From the NCBI GenBank assembly GCA_947494545.1, contig CANLVH010000017.1:1-53049 (forward strand): 53,049 bases of DNA, read 5' to 3'. Shown in pieces: positions 26,085 through 35,045 of the stretch (position 1 is the stretch's first letter; the number at the start of each line of letters is the position of its first letter). Made by a program: the position numbers and the translations under genes. The notes below the pieces were generated by a model that was not told where the DNA came from, did no database searches, and saw only the letters and a program-made list of their open reading frames with translations. The stretch is from an uncultured Mesonia sp. Its GTDB lineage: Bacteria; Bacteroidota; Bacteroidia; Flavobacteriales; Flavobacteriaceae.

Positions 26085-26217
26085 AGTAATTCGGCTTAAA
26101 TTAATTTCTGTCGGAAAAAAGAATTTTTGGCTATATAGAAGTTCAGTAAAACCTATCTTTTCTACTATTTGAGAATTAAAAAGTTGGTATTTTAACCTTT
26201 CAAAATCTTTCAGTTTC

Positions 26218-26248
26218 TTTGGCAAGAAAGCAGAGAAAATTACTTTTG
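26218..26248 (+). promoter_or_regulatory. Complete Bacteroidota promoter of the BtuB-like receptor
   Basis: TTTG at 26218-26221, 19-nt spacer, TACTTTTG at 26241-26248: both the -33 and -7 consensus boxes are exact. The start codon follows 24 nt later at 26273. This is the best match to the full consensus in the window. Confidence 0.65.
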
Positions 26249-26272
26249 CGGGCGTAAACCAATTTATTTTTA

Positions 26273-28258
26273 ATGAAAATAAAATTTATCCCCAAGACTT
26301 TAGTTTCCGTAAAGAAATTATTAGCTTTTAAGTTGTTGATTTGCTTGATTTTAGCTAACCTCACTACCTTAAACGCCCAAGAAACACAAACCGAAAAAGA
26401 TACCGTAAGCTTACAAGAAGTGGTCTTGCAAATGGGCAGGTTGCAACCAATGCAAGACGAGGGTAAAATTGTTACTCAAATTACCGCCAAAGAAATAGAA
26501 CAAATGCCGGTACAATCGCTAAGCGAAGTATTAGATTTTGAGCCCGGTTTAGACATTCGGCAACGTGGAGCGGGAGACATACAAGCAGATATTAGCATTC
26601 GCGGTGGCACGTTTGACCAAAATATGATTTTGCTTAACGGAATAAATGTGAGCAATCCGCAAACGGGACATAACACATTAAATTTACCAATAGATTTATC
26701 TGCTGTAGATAAAATAGAAATTATAAAAGGAGCCGGCGCAAAGTTGTATGGTTTTAATGCATTTTCTGGAGCGGTAAATTTTGTTAGCGGAAAACAAAAA
26801 TCTCCTTTAAAAGTACGCCTTACGGGTGGCGATTTTGGATATTTAAAAACTTCGGCGCAAAGCCAATTTAAAACTGGAAAGCTATTACAACATTCGGTCA
26901 ACACATCGTATGCAAAAAGTGATGGCGATTATAATAACACCGACTTTAAAACCGGAAATGTGTTCTATCACGGAAAATTAAGCCTGCAAAAAACAAAAGT
27001 AGAGTTAATGGCCGGCTATGCTGATAAAGCTTTTGGTGCCAACAGTTTTTTTACGCCAAAATATCCAAACCAATTTGAAGAAACATCTACGCAGTTGGCT
27101 GCGCTTAAATTTCAGCAGCAATTTAAAAATCTTAATTTACAAGCTAACGCTTATGCTTATCGCTCTAACGACAGGTTTGAGTTGTTTAGAAATAATGCGC
27201 CGGACTGGTATACCAATCATAATTATCACCAAACAGATGTGGTTGCGGGACAGGTAAAAGCGAATTATTATAATAACTTTGGTAAAACCAGTCTTTACTC
27301 AGAAATTCGTCAAGAAAAAATAAAAAGCAATGTGCTGGGAGAGTCAACCCAAGATACAATAAGCGACGAGAATTTGCTGCACACTCCCACTAAAGACGGC
27401 TTTTTTACAAAAGATTATAAACGTACGATTGGCGACATTACTTTAGGACACCAAATACGTTTTGAAAATTTGATTTTAAATGCTACGCTAAAAACGTTAT
27501 TTTTTGAGAGCAGCGCAAAGCTTTATCCGGGAGCAGATTTGGCTTACAGCTTTAACCGTTCGCAAGAAGTGGTTTTTTCCGTAAACTCTTCTATGCGTTT
27601 ACCTACTTTTACCGATTTGTTTTACGAAGGACCAACTCAAAAAAGCAATCCTAATTTAGAGGCAGAAGAAGCCGTAACGTATGATTTGAGCTATCAGTTT
27701 AAAAATTCTAAAGTAGGTTTTTACACGAGTATTTTTTATAGAGATGCAACAAATTTAATAGATTGGGCTGTAGCCGAAGGCGAAGAAATTTACCGCTCTA
27801 AAAACATTGCATCGCTTTCTACTTACGGAGCAGAAGTTAGTACAGCCGTTAATTTAACCAAATGGAGTAGTGGTGTTTTACAAGAATTACGGGTAGGTTA
27901 TAGTTTTCTAGAAAATCAGCAACCAAATAACAATACGGTTTCCAGCTACGTAAACGATTATTTAAAGCATAAAGTAAATGCCAATTTAGTGCTAGTGCCA
28001 TTCTCAGATTTAACAATGAGTTTGGGCGGCGTTTTTCAAAAGAGAAATGGAAAATACGAACGCTATATAAATACAATTTCGCAAGGAATGCAAGCATATG
28101 AAAGCTTTGTAAATTTAAAAGCAAACGCGAGTTATAGCTGGAAAAAGTTTAGGTTTTTTGCCAACCTCTATAATATATTAGATGCAGAAGTTTACGATTA
28201 TGGCAATATACCTTTACCCGGCAGGTGGTTAAAAGTTGGTGTAGAATACAGTATTTAA
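26273..28258 (+). CDS. TonB-dependent receptor, BtuB-like
   Basis: Outer-membrane importer of 661 residues. A long signal peptide (residues 1-35, ending LNAQ) is followed by a plug with VQSLSEVLDFEPGLDIRQRG, ISIRGGTFDQNMILLNGI and VDKIEIIKGAGAKLYG, then a barrel with PTFTDLFYEG and SNPNLEAEEAVTYDL. It ends in VGVEYSI rather than a classical aromatic. The plug resembles vitamin B12 receptor BtuB more than siderophore receptors, but no cobalamin riboswitch box was found upstream, so the substrate is uncertain. It has its own strong promoter. yaaA follows after 118 nt. Confidence 0.87.
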   Translation: MKIKFIPKTLVSVKKLLAFKLLICLILANLTTLNAQETQTEKDTVSLQEVVLQMGRLQPMQDEGKIVTQITAKEIEQMPVQSLSEVLDFEPGLDIRQRGAGDIQADISIRGGTFDQNMILLNGINVSNPQTGHNTLNLPIDLSAVDKIEIIKGAGAKLYGFNAFSGAVNFVSGKQKSPLKVRLTGGDFGYLKTSAQSQFKTGKLLQHSVNTSYAKSDGDYNNTDFKTGNVFYHGKLSLQKTKVELMAGYADKAFGANSFFTPKYPNQFEETSTQLAALKFQQQFKNLNLQANAYAYRSNDRFELFRNNAPDWYTNHNYHQTDVVAGQVKANYYNNFGKTSLYSEIRQEKIKSNVLGESTQDTISDENLLHTPTKDGFFTKDYKRTIGDITLGHQIRFENLILNATLKTLFFESSAKLYPGADLAYSFNRSQEVVFSVNSSMRLPTFTDLFYEGPTQKSNPNLEAEEAVTYDLSYQFKNSKVGFYTSIFYRDATNLIDWAVAEGEEIYRSKNIASLSTYGAEVSTAVNLTKWSSGVLQELRVGYSFLENQQPNNNTVSSYVNDYLKHKVNANLVLVPFSDLTMSLGGVFQKRNGKYERYINTISQGMQAYESFVNLKANASYSWKKFRFFANLYNILDAEVYDYGNIPLPGRWLKVGVEYSI

Positions 28259-28376
28259 ATTCTTTTTATCAGATTTAAAACAAGCAAACTCATACGCTAT
28301 TAAAATTGCTGTTAAAGCAAGTTGCAAAGTCGTATGATTTGTAAAAAAATCTTATTTTCAACTAAAATTTTAAAAA

Positions 28377-29138
28377 ATGAAAATAGTTGTTTCCCCGGCA
28401 AAATCTTTAGACCAAGAAAGCAAATTACCCGTTAATAGAGGTACGCAGCCTAAATTTGTAGAAGAAGCGGCGCAAATAAACAGAAAATTGGCGCGAATGA
28501 GTAAACAAGAAATTGCCAATTTGATGCGCATAAGTGATAAGCTGGCAGATTTAAATTATAGCCGTTACCAAGAGTTTGAAGAAAAGCATACAAAATCTAA
28601 TGCAAGACCGGCAGTGTATATGTTTGATGGCGATGTGTATAGCGGGTTAGACGCCTACAGCATTGCAGAAGATAAAATAGATTATTTGCAAGACAGTTTA
28701 CGCATTTTATCTGGGATGTATGGCATTTTAAGACCTTTAGATTTAATTCAAGCCTACCGATTAGAAATGGGGACAAAATTACCAATAGAAAGTGATGATA
28801 ATCTATACGAATTTTGGCAAGAAAAAATTACCGAAAGCCTAAATAAAGAATTAAAAAAAGACGAGTTGTTTGTAAACTTGGCCAGTAAAGAATATTTTAA
28901 AGCCATAAACACCAAAGAACTTAAAACGCCTGTAATTTCTCCGGTTTTTAAAGATTTTAAAAATGGAAAACTCAAAATAATTGCTTTTTACGCTAAAAAA
29001 GCTCGAGGCGCAATGGCTAGGTTTTTAGTAGAAAATAAAGTAAAAACCAAAGACGCGATAAAAGCTTTTGATGGGATGGATTATCGCTATAGCGAAGAAT
29101 ATACCACCAAAGAAAACGAACCTGTTTTTGTTAGATAG
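28377..29138 (+). CDS. yaaA: Peroxide stress protein YaaA
   Basis: A 253-residue member of the YaaA/DUF328 family, which in E. coli limits free iron and oxidative DNA damage under peroxide. Family segments are evident: [12 protein letters not shown] at the start, [18 protein letters not shown] in the middle, [26 protein letters not shown] (about residues 107-132) and the C-terminal [15 protein letters not shown]. The helix-hairpin-helix-like fold may bind DNA. It stands behind a TonB receptor, possibly co-transcribed, which would fit metal homeostasis. Confidence 0.93.
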   Translation: MKIVVSPAKSLDQESKLPVNRGTQPKFVEEAAQINRKLARMSKQEIANLMRISDKLADLNYSRYQEFEEKHTKSNARPAVYMFDGDVYSGLDAYSIAEDKIDYLQDSLRILSGMYGILRPLDLIQAYRLEMGTKLPIESDDNLYEFWQEKITESLNKELKKDELFVNLASKEYFKAINTKELKTPVISPVFKDFKNGKLKIIAFYAKKARGAMARFLVENKVKTKDAIKAFDGMDYRYSEEYTTKENEPVFVR

Positions 29139-29178
29139 TTTGTTGTAAAATAAAAACTGCTGATTATTTACAGAAAAC

Positions 29179-29766
29179 CTACTTTTTTATAATCTCAAAA
29201 TTTATAAGACCAATATCTATAACTGCTTTTTCTAGAATTCCATTTTTGTAAAAATAGGTGTTTACCTTGCCTTTACTATTAGTTTTTTCGTAAGTATGCG
29301 GGCGTATTTTTTCTAACTGATGAAATTCGCCGTGTTCTTCTGCATAAACCTTGTCTATATGTAAAGGTTCTTCAAAAAGTAGATTTACAGTGCTGTATTC
29401 AATGTTTTCTGTAATGCTGCGTTGTTGTTTTCCGTTTTCGTAAAAAATATAGTCTTGCGCATTTTTTTCCGTAAAGGTATTGGTGCGCGTATTTCCGTTA
29501 AGACGTATTTTTGCTGCGGCTTTTATAAGTTCGTCTTTGCTGTATACCACTGTATATTGATAGTCTACTTCTATATTTGCAAATAAAATGCGCGTACTTA
29601 TTGCTGTATGGTTATAATAATGTACGTTTTCTCCTACCGGTTTTTTCTTGGCTGTTAGCGTACCAATAGTGTTATTTTTATGTATAATATCAAAAAGTAA
29701 ATCGGTTTCTTGTGCCTGTAGGCTGGTAATTAAAAATACACATATTATAAAATAAGAAGACCGCAT
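29179..29766 (-). CDS. Exported DUF6134-like protein
   Basis: A 195-residue protein with a Sec signal (residues 1-18, ending LQAQ) and an all-beta body. The pattern FDIIHKNNTIGTLTAKKK followed by long alternating strands and the late YEKTNSKGKVNTYFYKNGIL resembles a family of periplasmic proteins I know as DUF6134; biochemical function is unknown. No lipobox. It is convergent with yaaA (40-nt gap) and divergent from the cbb3 oxidase cluster, and may share the regulatory region 29767-30000. Family naming is tentative. Confidence 0.65.
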   Translation of the reverse strand: MRSSYFIICVFLITSLQAQETDLLFDIIHKNNTIGTLTAKKKPVGENVHYYNHTAISTRILFANIEVDYQYTVVYSKDELIKAAAKIRLNGNTRTNTFTEKNAQDYIFYENGKQQRSITENIEYSTVNLLFEEPLHIDKVYAEEHGEFHQLEKIRPHTYEKTNSKGKVNTYFYKNGILEKAVIDIGLINFEIIKK

Positions 29767-29791
29767 TGCTGTTTTTTGAGATGTTTTAAGG

Positions 29792-29829
29792 CTTTACGGA
29801 AAAAAATTTCTCTATTACTTTTTTCCGTA
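29792..29829. repeat. CTTTACGGAA word within an 11-bp inverted repeat
   Basis: The 10-mer at 29792-29801 forms the left arm of an inverted repeat (TACGGAAAAAA at 29795-29805 with TTTTTTCCGTA at 29819-29829; 13-nt loop). It lies 26 nt upstream of the DUF6134-like ATG in the divergent region before ccoI. Confidence 0.5.
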
Positions 29830-29936
29830 TAAACGAATATAACAAAAAGCTTTTAAAAATTTTATTTAGCTAAAAAAAAGTTGGGGTAACTTGTTAAAAT
29901 TAAAAGAAATACATAAAGGTTAATTCTCTATAAAAG

Positions 29937-29981
29937 TATGATAATTGTCATAATCTATATATCTTTACTTGCCGAAATTTG
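29937..29981 (+). promoter_or_regulatory. Crp/Fnr-type operator and -7 box of the cbb3 cluster
   Basis: The palindrome TATGA-N6-TCATA (29937-29952; core TGATAATTGTCA at 29939-29950) has the geometry of Crp/Fnr sites. The -7-like box GAAATTTG (29974-29981) follows exactly 23 nt after the core. This places the palindrome centre at about -41.5, the class II activator position. The start codon is at 30001. The same spacing occurs before uspA-hemN, trxA and the acetyl-CoA hydrolase gene. Confidence 0.6.
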
Positions 29982-30000
29982 CCTGCTATTTCTATAAAAA

Positions 30001-32394
30001 ATGAATAAAACTTGTTTTCACTGCGGAAATGATTGCGATAAAACTACTATCGTCTTTGAAGAGAAAGATTTTTGCTGTCAGGGATGCAAAACGGTATTCG
30101 AAATATTTTCTAGTAACGATCTTACCTGCTACTACGATATGCAGGCAGCGCCCGGCGCAATTCCCGAAGAGATAAAAGGAAAGTACGATTATCTGGAAAA
30201 CCAAAGTATAGTAGAAAAATTGGTAGAGTTTGACGATGGCAATTTGCAAATTGTTAACCTATACATTCCGCATATGCATTGTAGCTCGTGCATTTGGATT
30301 TTAGAAAACCTGCATAAACTGCAACCGCATATTAAATCTGCACAAGTTAATTTTCCTAAAAAAACCGTACGAATTACGTATAAAACCAGTGAGTTTTCTT
30401 TAAAAGACACGGTAGTTTTGCTAAACAGTATTGGCTACGAACCTTACATTAGTCTTAACGATGTAGAAAAAGGCAAAAAAGAAGTAGACCGCAGCCTTAT
30501 TTATAAACTTGGCGTGGCCGGTTTTGCGTTTGGGAACGTAATGTTTTTGTCTTTTCCAGAATATTTTGAAGTATCTGAGTTTTGGTTAGAACAGTACAAA
30601 TATCTATTTAGGTGGTTAATGTTTGCTTTTTCTTTACCAGTTGTTTTTTATAGCGGACAAGAATTTTTTATCTCGGCTTACAAAGGTTTGCGCTCTAAAA
30701 TGCTTAACATAGATGTTCCTATTGCTTTAGGAATTTTGGTGCTCTTTCTGCGCAGTACAACCGAGATAATTTTAGATATAGGCACCGGTTTTTTTGATAG
30801 CTTAACCGGTCTTGTTTTTTTCTTACTATTAGGAAGGTTTTTTCAGCAAAAAACCTATTCGTTTCTATCGTTTGAAAGAGATTATAAATCTTATTTCCCT
30901 ATTGCGGTAACGCGTATTTCTAAAAATAGAAACCAAGCAAAAGAAGAGAATATACAAGTTTATGAAATTAAAGAAGGCGATAGGCTTTTAATTAGAAATG
31001 CAGAATTATTACCGGTAGATGCTATTTTAATTAACGGGAAAGCACAAATAGACTATAGTTTTGTTACCGGAGAAAGCGAGCCGGTTACCAAAACATCTGG
31101 AGAAAAACTTTTTGCCGGCGGCAAGCAAATGGCTGGCGGTATAGAGGTAGAAGCTTTAAAATCTGTAGAGCAAAGTTACCTTACTCAACTTTGGAGTAAC
31201 GATGTTTTCAGTAAAGATAAATCTGCTTCTTTTGTTAATCTTACCAACAAAATAAGCCGGTATTTTACCATTGTAATTTTGCTTATTGCGGTAGTTGCTA
31301 CTTCTTATTGGTTGGTAACAGATGCAAGTATGGCTATAAATGTATTTACGGCCGTCTTGATTATTGCTTGTCCTTGTGCGTTGGCACTTTCTACACCTTT
31401 TGCTTTAGGAAATATGTTGCGCATTTTTGGCAAGGCCAAATTCTATTTAAAAAATGCCCACATTATAGAAAAACTAGCACAAACAGATACAATTATCTTT
31501 GATAAAACGGGTACTATTACAACCAATCAAAAATCTACTATTGCTTACGAGGGTATGTCGCTTAACGCGGAAGAAGAATCTTTATTAAAAAATACCTTAA
31601 GATCTTCTAATCACCCGTTAAGTAGAGCCTTGTACGATTTTTTGGCGGAGCAAGACATTCATACTTTAGAAGATTTTGAAGAAGTTACCGGTAAAGGAAT
31701 GCGCGCCAAATTAAACCAAAATGCCATGCAAGTTGGTTCTGCCAGTTTTGTTGGCAATCCTGCCGAACAAAAACAATTAGATACCAGCGTTCATGTAAAG
31801 TCTAATAACGAATATAAAGGAAAATATGTCTTTAGAAACCAGTATCGAGATGGCGTAGATCAACTTTTCCGAAACTTATCTGCCACCCATAAAATAATGA
31901 TTCTTTCTGGCGATAACGAGGGTGAACGCCAATACTTACAAGAATTTTTACCGCAAGGAACCGATTTGCTTTTTAACCAAAAACCGGAAGATAAACTCAA
32001 TTATATAAAAACCCTACAAAACGAAGGTAAGAAAGTAATTATGGTAGGCGATGGCTTAAACGATGCCGGAGCATTGGCACAAAGTGATGTTGGAATTGCT
32101 ATTGCAGAAAATGTTAATGTTTTTTCTCCGGCTTGCGATGCTATTTTGAAAGCTTCTAAATTACAAGATTTTTTCAAATTTATGAAAGCCTCAAAGAAGA
32201 CTATTAGCATTATTAAATGGAGTTTTGTATTATCGTTCTTTTATAACGTAATAGGCTTGTACTTTGCGGTTACGGGACAATTAATGCCGGTAGTAGCTGC
32301 TATTTTAATGCCGTTAAGTTCAATTTCTGTATTAGGATTTGTAACGCTAATGACCAATATTGTTAGTAAACGATTACATTTGCAGAAAAGTTGA
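30001..32394 (+). CDS. ccoI: Copper-translocating P-type ATPase of the cbb3 cluster (CcoI/FixI-type)
   Basis: Inner-membrane heavy-metal ATPase thought to export copper for cbb3 oxidase assembly. The N-terminus has a Cys-rich metal segment (TCFHCGNDC, CCQGCKTV) then a metal-binding domain with HMHCSSCIW. Core motifs are intact: phosphatase loop SFVTGESEPV, membrane CPC in IIACPCALALSTP, phosphorylation site IFDKTGTIT, and GDGLNDAGALAQSDVG. The 797-residue length is usual for this branch. It opens the ccoI-S-NO-Q-P-G-H-safE cluster and is preceded by a Crp/Fnr-like site. Copper specificity is inferred from context and the Cys-Pro-Cys motif. Confidence 0.93.
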   Translation: MNKTCFHCGNDCDKTTIVFEEKDFCCQGCKTVFEIFSSNDLTCYYDMQAAPGAIPEEIKGKYDYLENQSIVEKLVEFDDGNLQIVNLYIPHMHCSSCIWILENLHKLQPHIKSAQVNFPKKTVRITYKTSEFSLKDTVVLLNSIGYEPYISLNDVEKGKKEVDRSLIYKLGVAGFAFGNVMFLSFPEYFEVSEFWLEQYKYLFRWLMFAFSLPVVFYSGQEFFISAYKGLRSKMLNIDVPIALGILVLFLRSTTEIILDIGTGFFDSLTGLVFFLLLGRFFQQKTYSFLSFERDYKSYFPIAVTRISKNRNQAKEENIQVYEIKEGDRLLIRNAELLPVDAILINGKAQIDYSFVTGESEPVTKTSGEKLFAGGKQMAGGIEVEALKSVEQSYLTQLWSNDVFSKDKSASFVNLTNKISRYFTIVILLIAVVATSYWLVTDASMAINVFTAVLIIACPCALALSTPFALGNMLRIFGKAKFYLKNAHIIEKLAQTDTIIFDKTGTITTNQKSTIAYEGMSLNAEEESLLKNTLRSSNHPLSRALYDFLAEQDIHTLEDFEEVTGKGMRAKLNQNAMQVGSASFVGNPAEQKQLDTSVHVKSNNEYKGKYVFRNQYRDGVDQLFRNLSATHKIMILSGDNEGERQYLQEFLPQGTDLLFNQKPEDKLNYIKTLQNEGKKVIMVGDGLNDAGALAQSDVGIAIAENVNVFSPACDAILKASKLQDFFKFMKASKKTISIIKWSFVLSFFYNVIGLYFAVTGQLMPVVAAILMPLSSISVLGFVTLMTNIVSKRLHLQKS

Positions 32395-32451
32395 TAAATG
32401 TCATTTTTTGAGATTACGTTCACAATTATTTTTGAATCCTAAATAAAACCT

Positions 32452-32643
32452 ATGAGTGTTATTTATCTTTTATTAGCAATAAGCGTGGTAGTAGCCATTG
32501 TCTTTTTTGTTGTTTTTTTACTTTCGGTTAAAAGAGGGCAATATGACGATGTTTATACACCATCGGTACGCATGCTTTTTGATGATGAACTGGTAGATAA
32601 AGACTCTAAAAAAACTTCAGTAACCAAAGACAAACACAATTAA
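32452..32643 (+). CDS. ccoS: cbb3 oxidase assembly protein CcoS
   Basis: A 63-residue single-pass membrane protein (helix about residues 3-25), followed by the conserved segment SVKRGQYDDVYTPSVRMLFDDE (Gln-Tyr-Asp-Asp then the RMLFDDE end), which defines CcoS. CcoS is needed to insert haem and copper into the catalytic subunit. One base separates its stop from the ccoNO start, so the genes are tightly coupled. Confidence 0.95.
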   Translation: MSVIYLLLAISVVVAIVFFVVFLLSVKRGQYDDVYTPSVRMLFDDELVDKDSKKTSVTKDKHN

Positions 32644-32644
32644 T

Positions 32645-34846
32645 ATGGAAATGGATAAGTTTTATTACGATAATAAAATCGTAAAAAAATTCTTGTATGC
32701 TACAATTTTTTGGGGAATTGTAGGAATGTCCGTCGGACTTCTACTCGCCTTAATGTTTATTTTCCCAAACATAACCGATGGTATTTCTTGGTTGAGTTTT
32801 GGACGTTTACGTCCGTTGCATACCAATGCGGTTATTTTTGCCTTTGTTGGTAACGCTATTTTTGCTGGGGTATATTACTCTCTGCAACGTCTTTTAAAGG
32901 CGAGAATGGCCAGCGATGCACTTAGTAGTATAAACTTTTGGGGTTGGCAATTAATTATTGTGGCCGCAGCCATAACCTTGCCTTTAGGTTATACTTCTAC
33001 CAAAGAATATGCAGAATTAGAATGGCCAATAGATATTGCAATTACTGTAGTTTGGGTTGTTTTTGGTTGGAATATGATTGCAACAATCTTAAAAAGAAGA
33101 CAGCGCCATTTATATGTTGCTATTTGGTTTTATTTGGCAACTTTTGTAACAGTAGCGGTCTTACATATCTTTAATAGTTTGGCATTGCCGGTAAGTTTTC
33201 TAAAAAGTTATTCTGCTTATGCAGGTGTGCAAGATGCTTTAGTACAATGGTGGTATGGTCACAATGCCGTTGCTTTTTTCTTAACGACACCGTTTTTAGG
33301 TTTAATGTATTATTTTGTACCTAAAGCCGCTAACAGACCGGTATATTCCTACCGTCTTTCTATCGTGCACTTTTGGTCGCTTATCTTTATTTATATTTGG
33401 GCAGGACCACACCACTTGCTATACTCTTCTTTACCAGAATGGGCGCAGAACTTAGGAGTTGCTTTCTCTGTAATGTTACTTGCTCCGTCTTGGGGAGGTA
33501 TGATTAATGGTTTATTAACCTTGCGAGGAGCTTGGGACAAAGTGCGTACAGATCCCGTTCTTAAATTCTTTGTGGTTGCTATAACCGGCTACGGAATGGC
33601 TACTTTTGAAGGACCAATGCTTTCCTTAAAAAATATTAACGCGATAGCACACTTTAGCGACTGGATTATTGCGCACGTACACGTTGGTGCTTTAGCGTGG
33701 AATGGTTTTCTTGCCTTTGGTATGATTTATTGGTTGGTGCCGCGTTTGGTTAAAAAAGATTTATATTCTATAAAATTAGCCAATGTTCACTTTTGGGTTG
33801 GTACCTTAGGAGTAATAATGTATGCGTTGCCATTATATGTAGCTGGGTTCACACAAGCAGCTATGTGGAAACAATTTAATCCAGATGGTTCTTTAGTATA
33901 CGGTAACTTCTTAGAAACCGTACAAGAAATTATGCCTATGTATGCTATGCGTGCGGTAGGCGGTAGTTTGTATATCTTAGGAATGTTTATACTGTTATAT
34001 AACATAGTAAAAACAATAAAAGCCGGTAGTACGGTAGAAGATGAGTTGGCAGAAGCCGCGCCATTACCAAGAGTTACCAAGGAACGTGTAAAAGGAGAAG
34101 CTTACCACACTTGGTTAGAAAGAAGACCGGTAAAACTTACCGTTTTTGCTACCATTGCCATTCTAATTGGTGGGGTTGTTCAAATTGTTCCAACCATTAT
34201 GGTAGAATCTAATATACCTACTATTGCTAGCGTAAAACCATATACACCTTTAGAGTTAGAAGGGCGCGATCTTTATATAAGAGAAAGTTGTGTGTCTTGT
34301 CACTCACAAATGGTTAGGCCTTTCCGTAGTGAAGTAGAACGCTATGGCGAATATTCTAAAGCAGGAGAATTTGTGTACGACAGACCATTTTTATGGGGAA
34401 GTAAACGTACCGGACCAGATTTACATCGTATTGGTGGTAAATATTCAGATAGCTGGCACTTTAACCACTTTTACGATCCGCAAACCACATCGGCAGGATC
34501 TATTATGCCAAGCTATAGATGGTTAATAGAAAACGAATTAGATAAATCCGATACCGAAGATAAGTTGCGTACAATGGTTGCTTTAGGAGTTCCGTATACG
34601 GAAGAAGATATTGAAAACGCTCAAGAATGGATGGACTCGCAAGCCGCAGCTATAGAAGAAAGCTTATACTCAGATCCTGATTTTGCCAGAAGTTATGAAG
34701 CAGATAAAAAATATGCCGAAGAAAACGGACTGGAATTTATAGAAATGAAAGATCGCGAAGTAGTTGCTTTAATTGCCTATCTACAACGTTTAGGGACAGA
34801 TATTAAAGTAGAAAACCAGAGTGGGAACGAAGTAGGTTCTAACTAA
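32645..34846 (+). CDS. ccoN: cbb3-type cytochrome c oxidase, fused subunits I and II (CcoN-CcoO)
   Basis: Terminal oxidase with high oxygen affinity that reduces O2 and pumps protons. The first ~480 residues are the 12-helix CcoN part: haem ligand His in LRPLHTNAVIF (His59), copper/haem histidines in WWYGHNAVAFF and WAGPHHLLYS, and IIAHVHVGALAWNG. A membrane anchor near residue 490-515 then begins the CcoO part, with one c-type haem site CVSCH near residue 549 and axial Met in the downstream IMPSYRWL. The fusion is usual in Bacteroidota. The second in-frame ATG (32651) is an alternative start. Confidence 0.96.
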   Translation: MEMDKFYYDNKIVKKFLYATIFWGIVGMSVGLLLALMFIFPNITDGISWLSFGRLRPLHTNAVIFAFVGNAIFAGVYYSLQRLLKARMASDALSSINFWGWQLIIVAAAITLPLGYTSTKEYAELEWPIDIAITVVWVVFGWNMIATILKRRQRHLYVAIWFYLATFVTVAVLHIFNSLALPVSFLKSYSAYAGVQDALVQWWYGHNAVAFFLTTPFLGLMYYFVPKAANRPVYSYRLSIVHFWSLIFIYIWAGPHHLLYSSLPEWAQNLGVAFSVMLLAPSWGGMINGLLTLRGAWDKVRTDPVLKFFVVAITGYGMATFEGPMLSLKNINAIAHFSDWIIAHVHVGALAWNGFLAFGMIYWLVPRLVKKDLYSIKLANVHFWVGTLGVIMYALPLYVAGFTQAAMWKQFNPDGSLVYGNFLETVQEIMPMYAMRAVGGSLYILGMFILLYNIVKTIKAGSTVEDELAEAAPLPRVTKERVKGEAYHTWLERRPVKLTVFATIAILIGGVVQIVPTIMVESNIPTIASVKPYTPLELEGRDLYIRESCVSCHSQMVRPFRSEVERYGEYSKAGEFVYDRPFLWGSKRTGPDLHRIGGKYSDSWHFNHFYDPQTTSAGSIMPSYRWLIENELDKSDTEDKLRTMVALGVPYTEEDIENAQEWMDSQAAAIEESLYSDPDFARSYEADKKYAEENGLEFIEMKDREVVALIAYLQRLGTDIKVENQSGNEVGSN

Positions 34847-34859
34847 AAAAACAACAGTT

Positions 34860-35045
34860 ATGCTAAAATTTATAAAAGGACATATGGAAACTATTAATGG
34901 GGTAGAAATTTACCCCTTGGTTTCCCTCCTAATCTTTTTTATCTTTTTTGTAATTCTTTTCTGGTGGGTATTCACTTCCAAAAAAGAATACATTAACGAA
35001 GTAAGTAGTATTCCATTAGAAAACGATAAAGACGCCAACCAATGA
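34860..35045 (+). CDS. ccoQ: CcoQ/FixQ-like small membrane subunit
   Basis: A 61-residue protein with one membrane helix (VSLLIFFIFFVILFWWVF, about residues 22-39), followed by a charged tail with SKKEYINEVSSIPLEND. This layout, and its position between ccoNO and ccoP, identify it as CcoQ, which stabilises the association of CcoP with the oxidase core. Its stop overlaps the ccoP ATG by 4 nt, which implies translational coupling. Confidence 0.9.
   Translation: MLKFIKGHMETINGVEIYPLVSLLIFFIFFVILFWWVFTSKKEYINEVSSIPLENDKDANQ

Noticed and set aside
26040..26225. 61-codon minus-strand frame after rluD
   Set aside because: Overlaps the rluD end and the spacer; no similarity or promoter.
26071..26272. 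Cobalamin riboswitch before the BtuB-like receptor
   Set aside because: No B12 box (GCCACTG-like) and too little room for the full structure.
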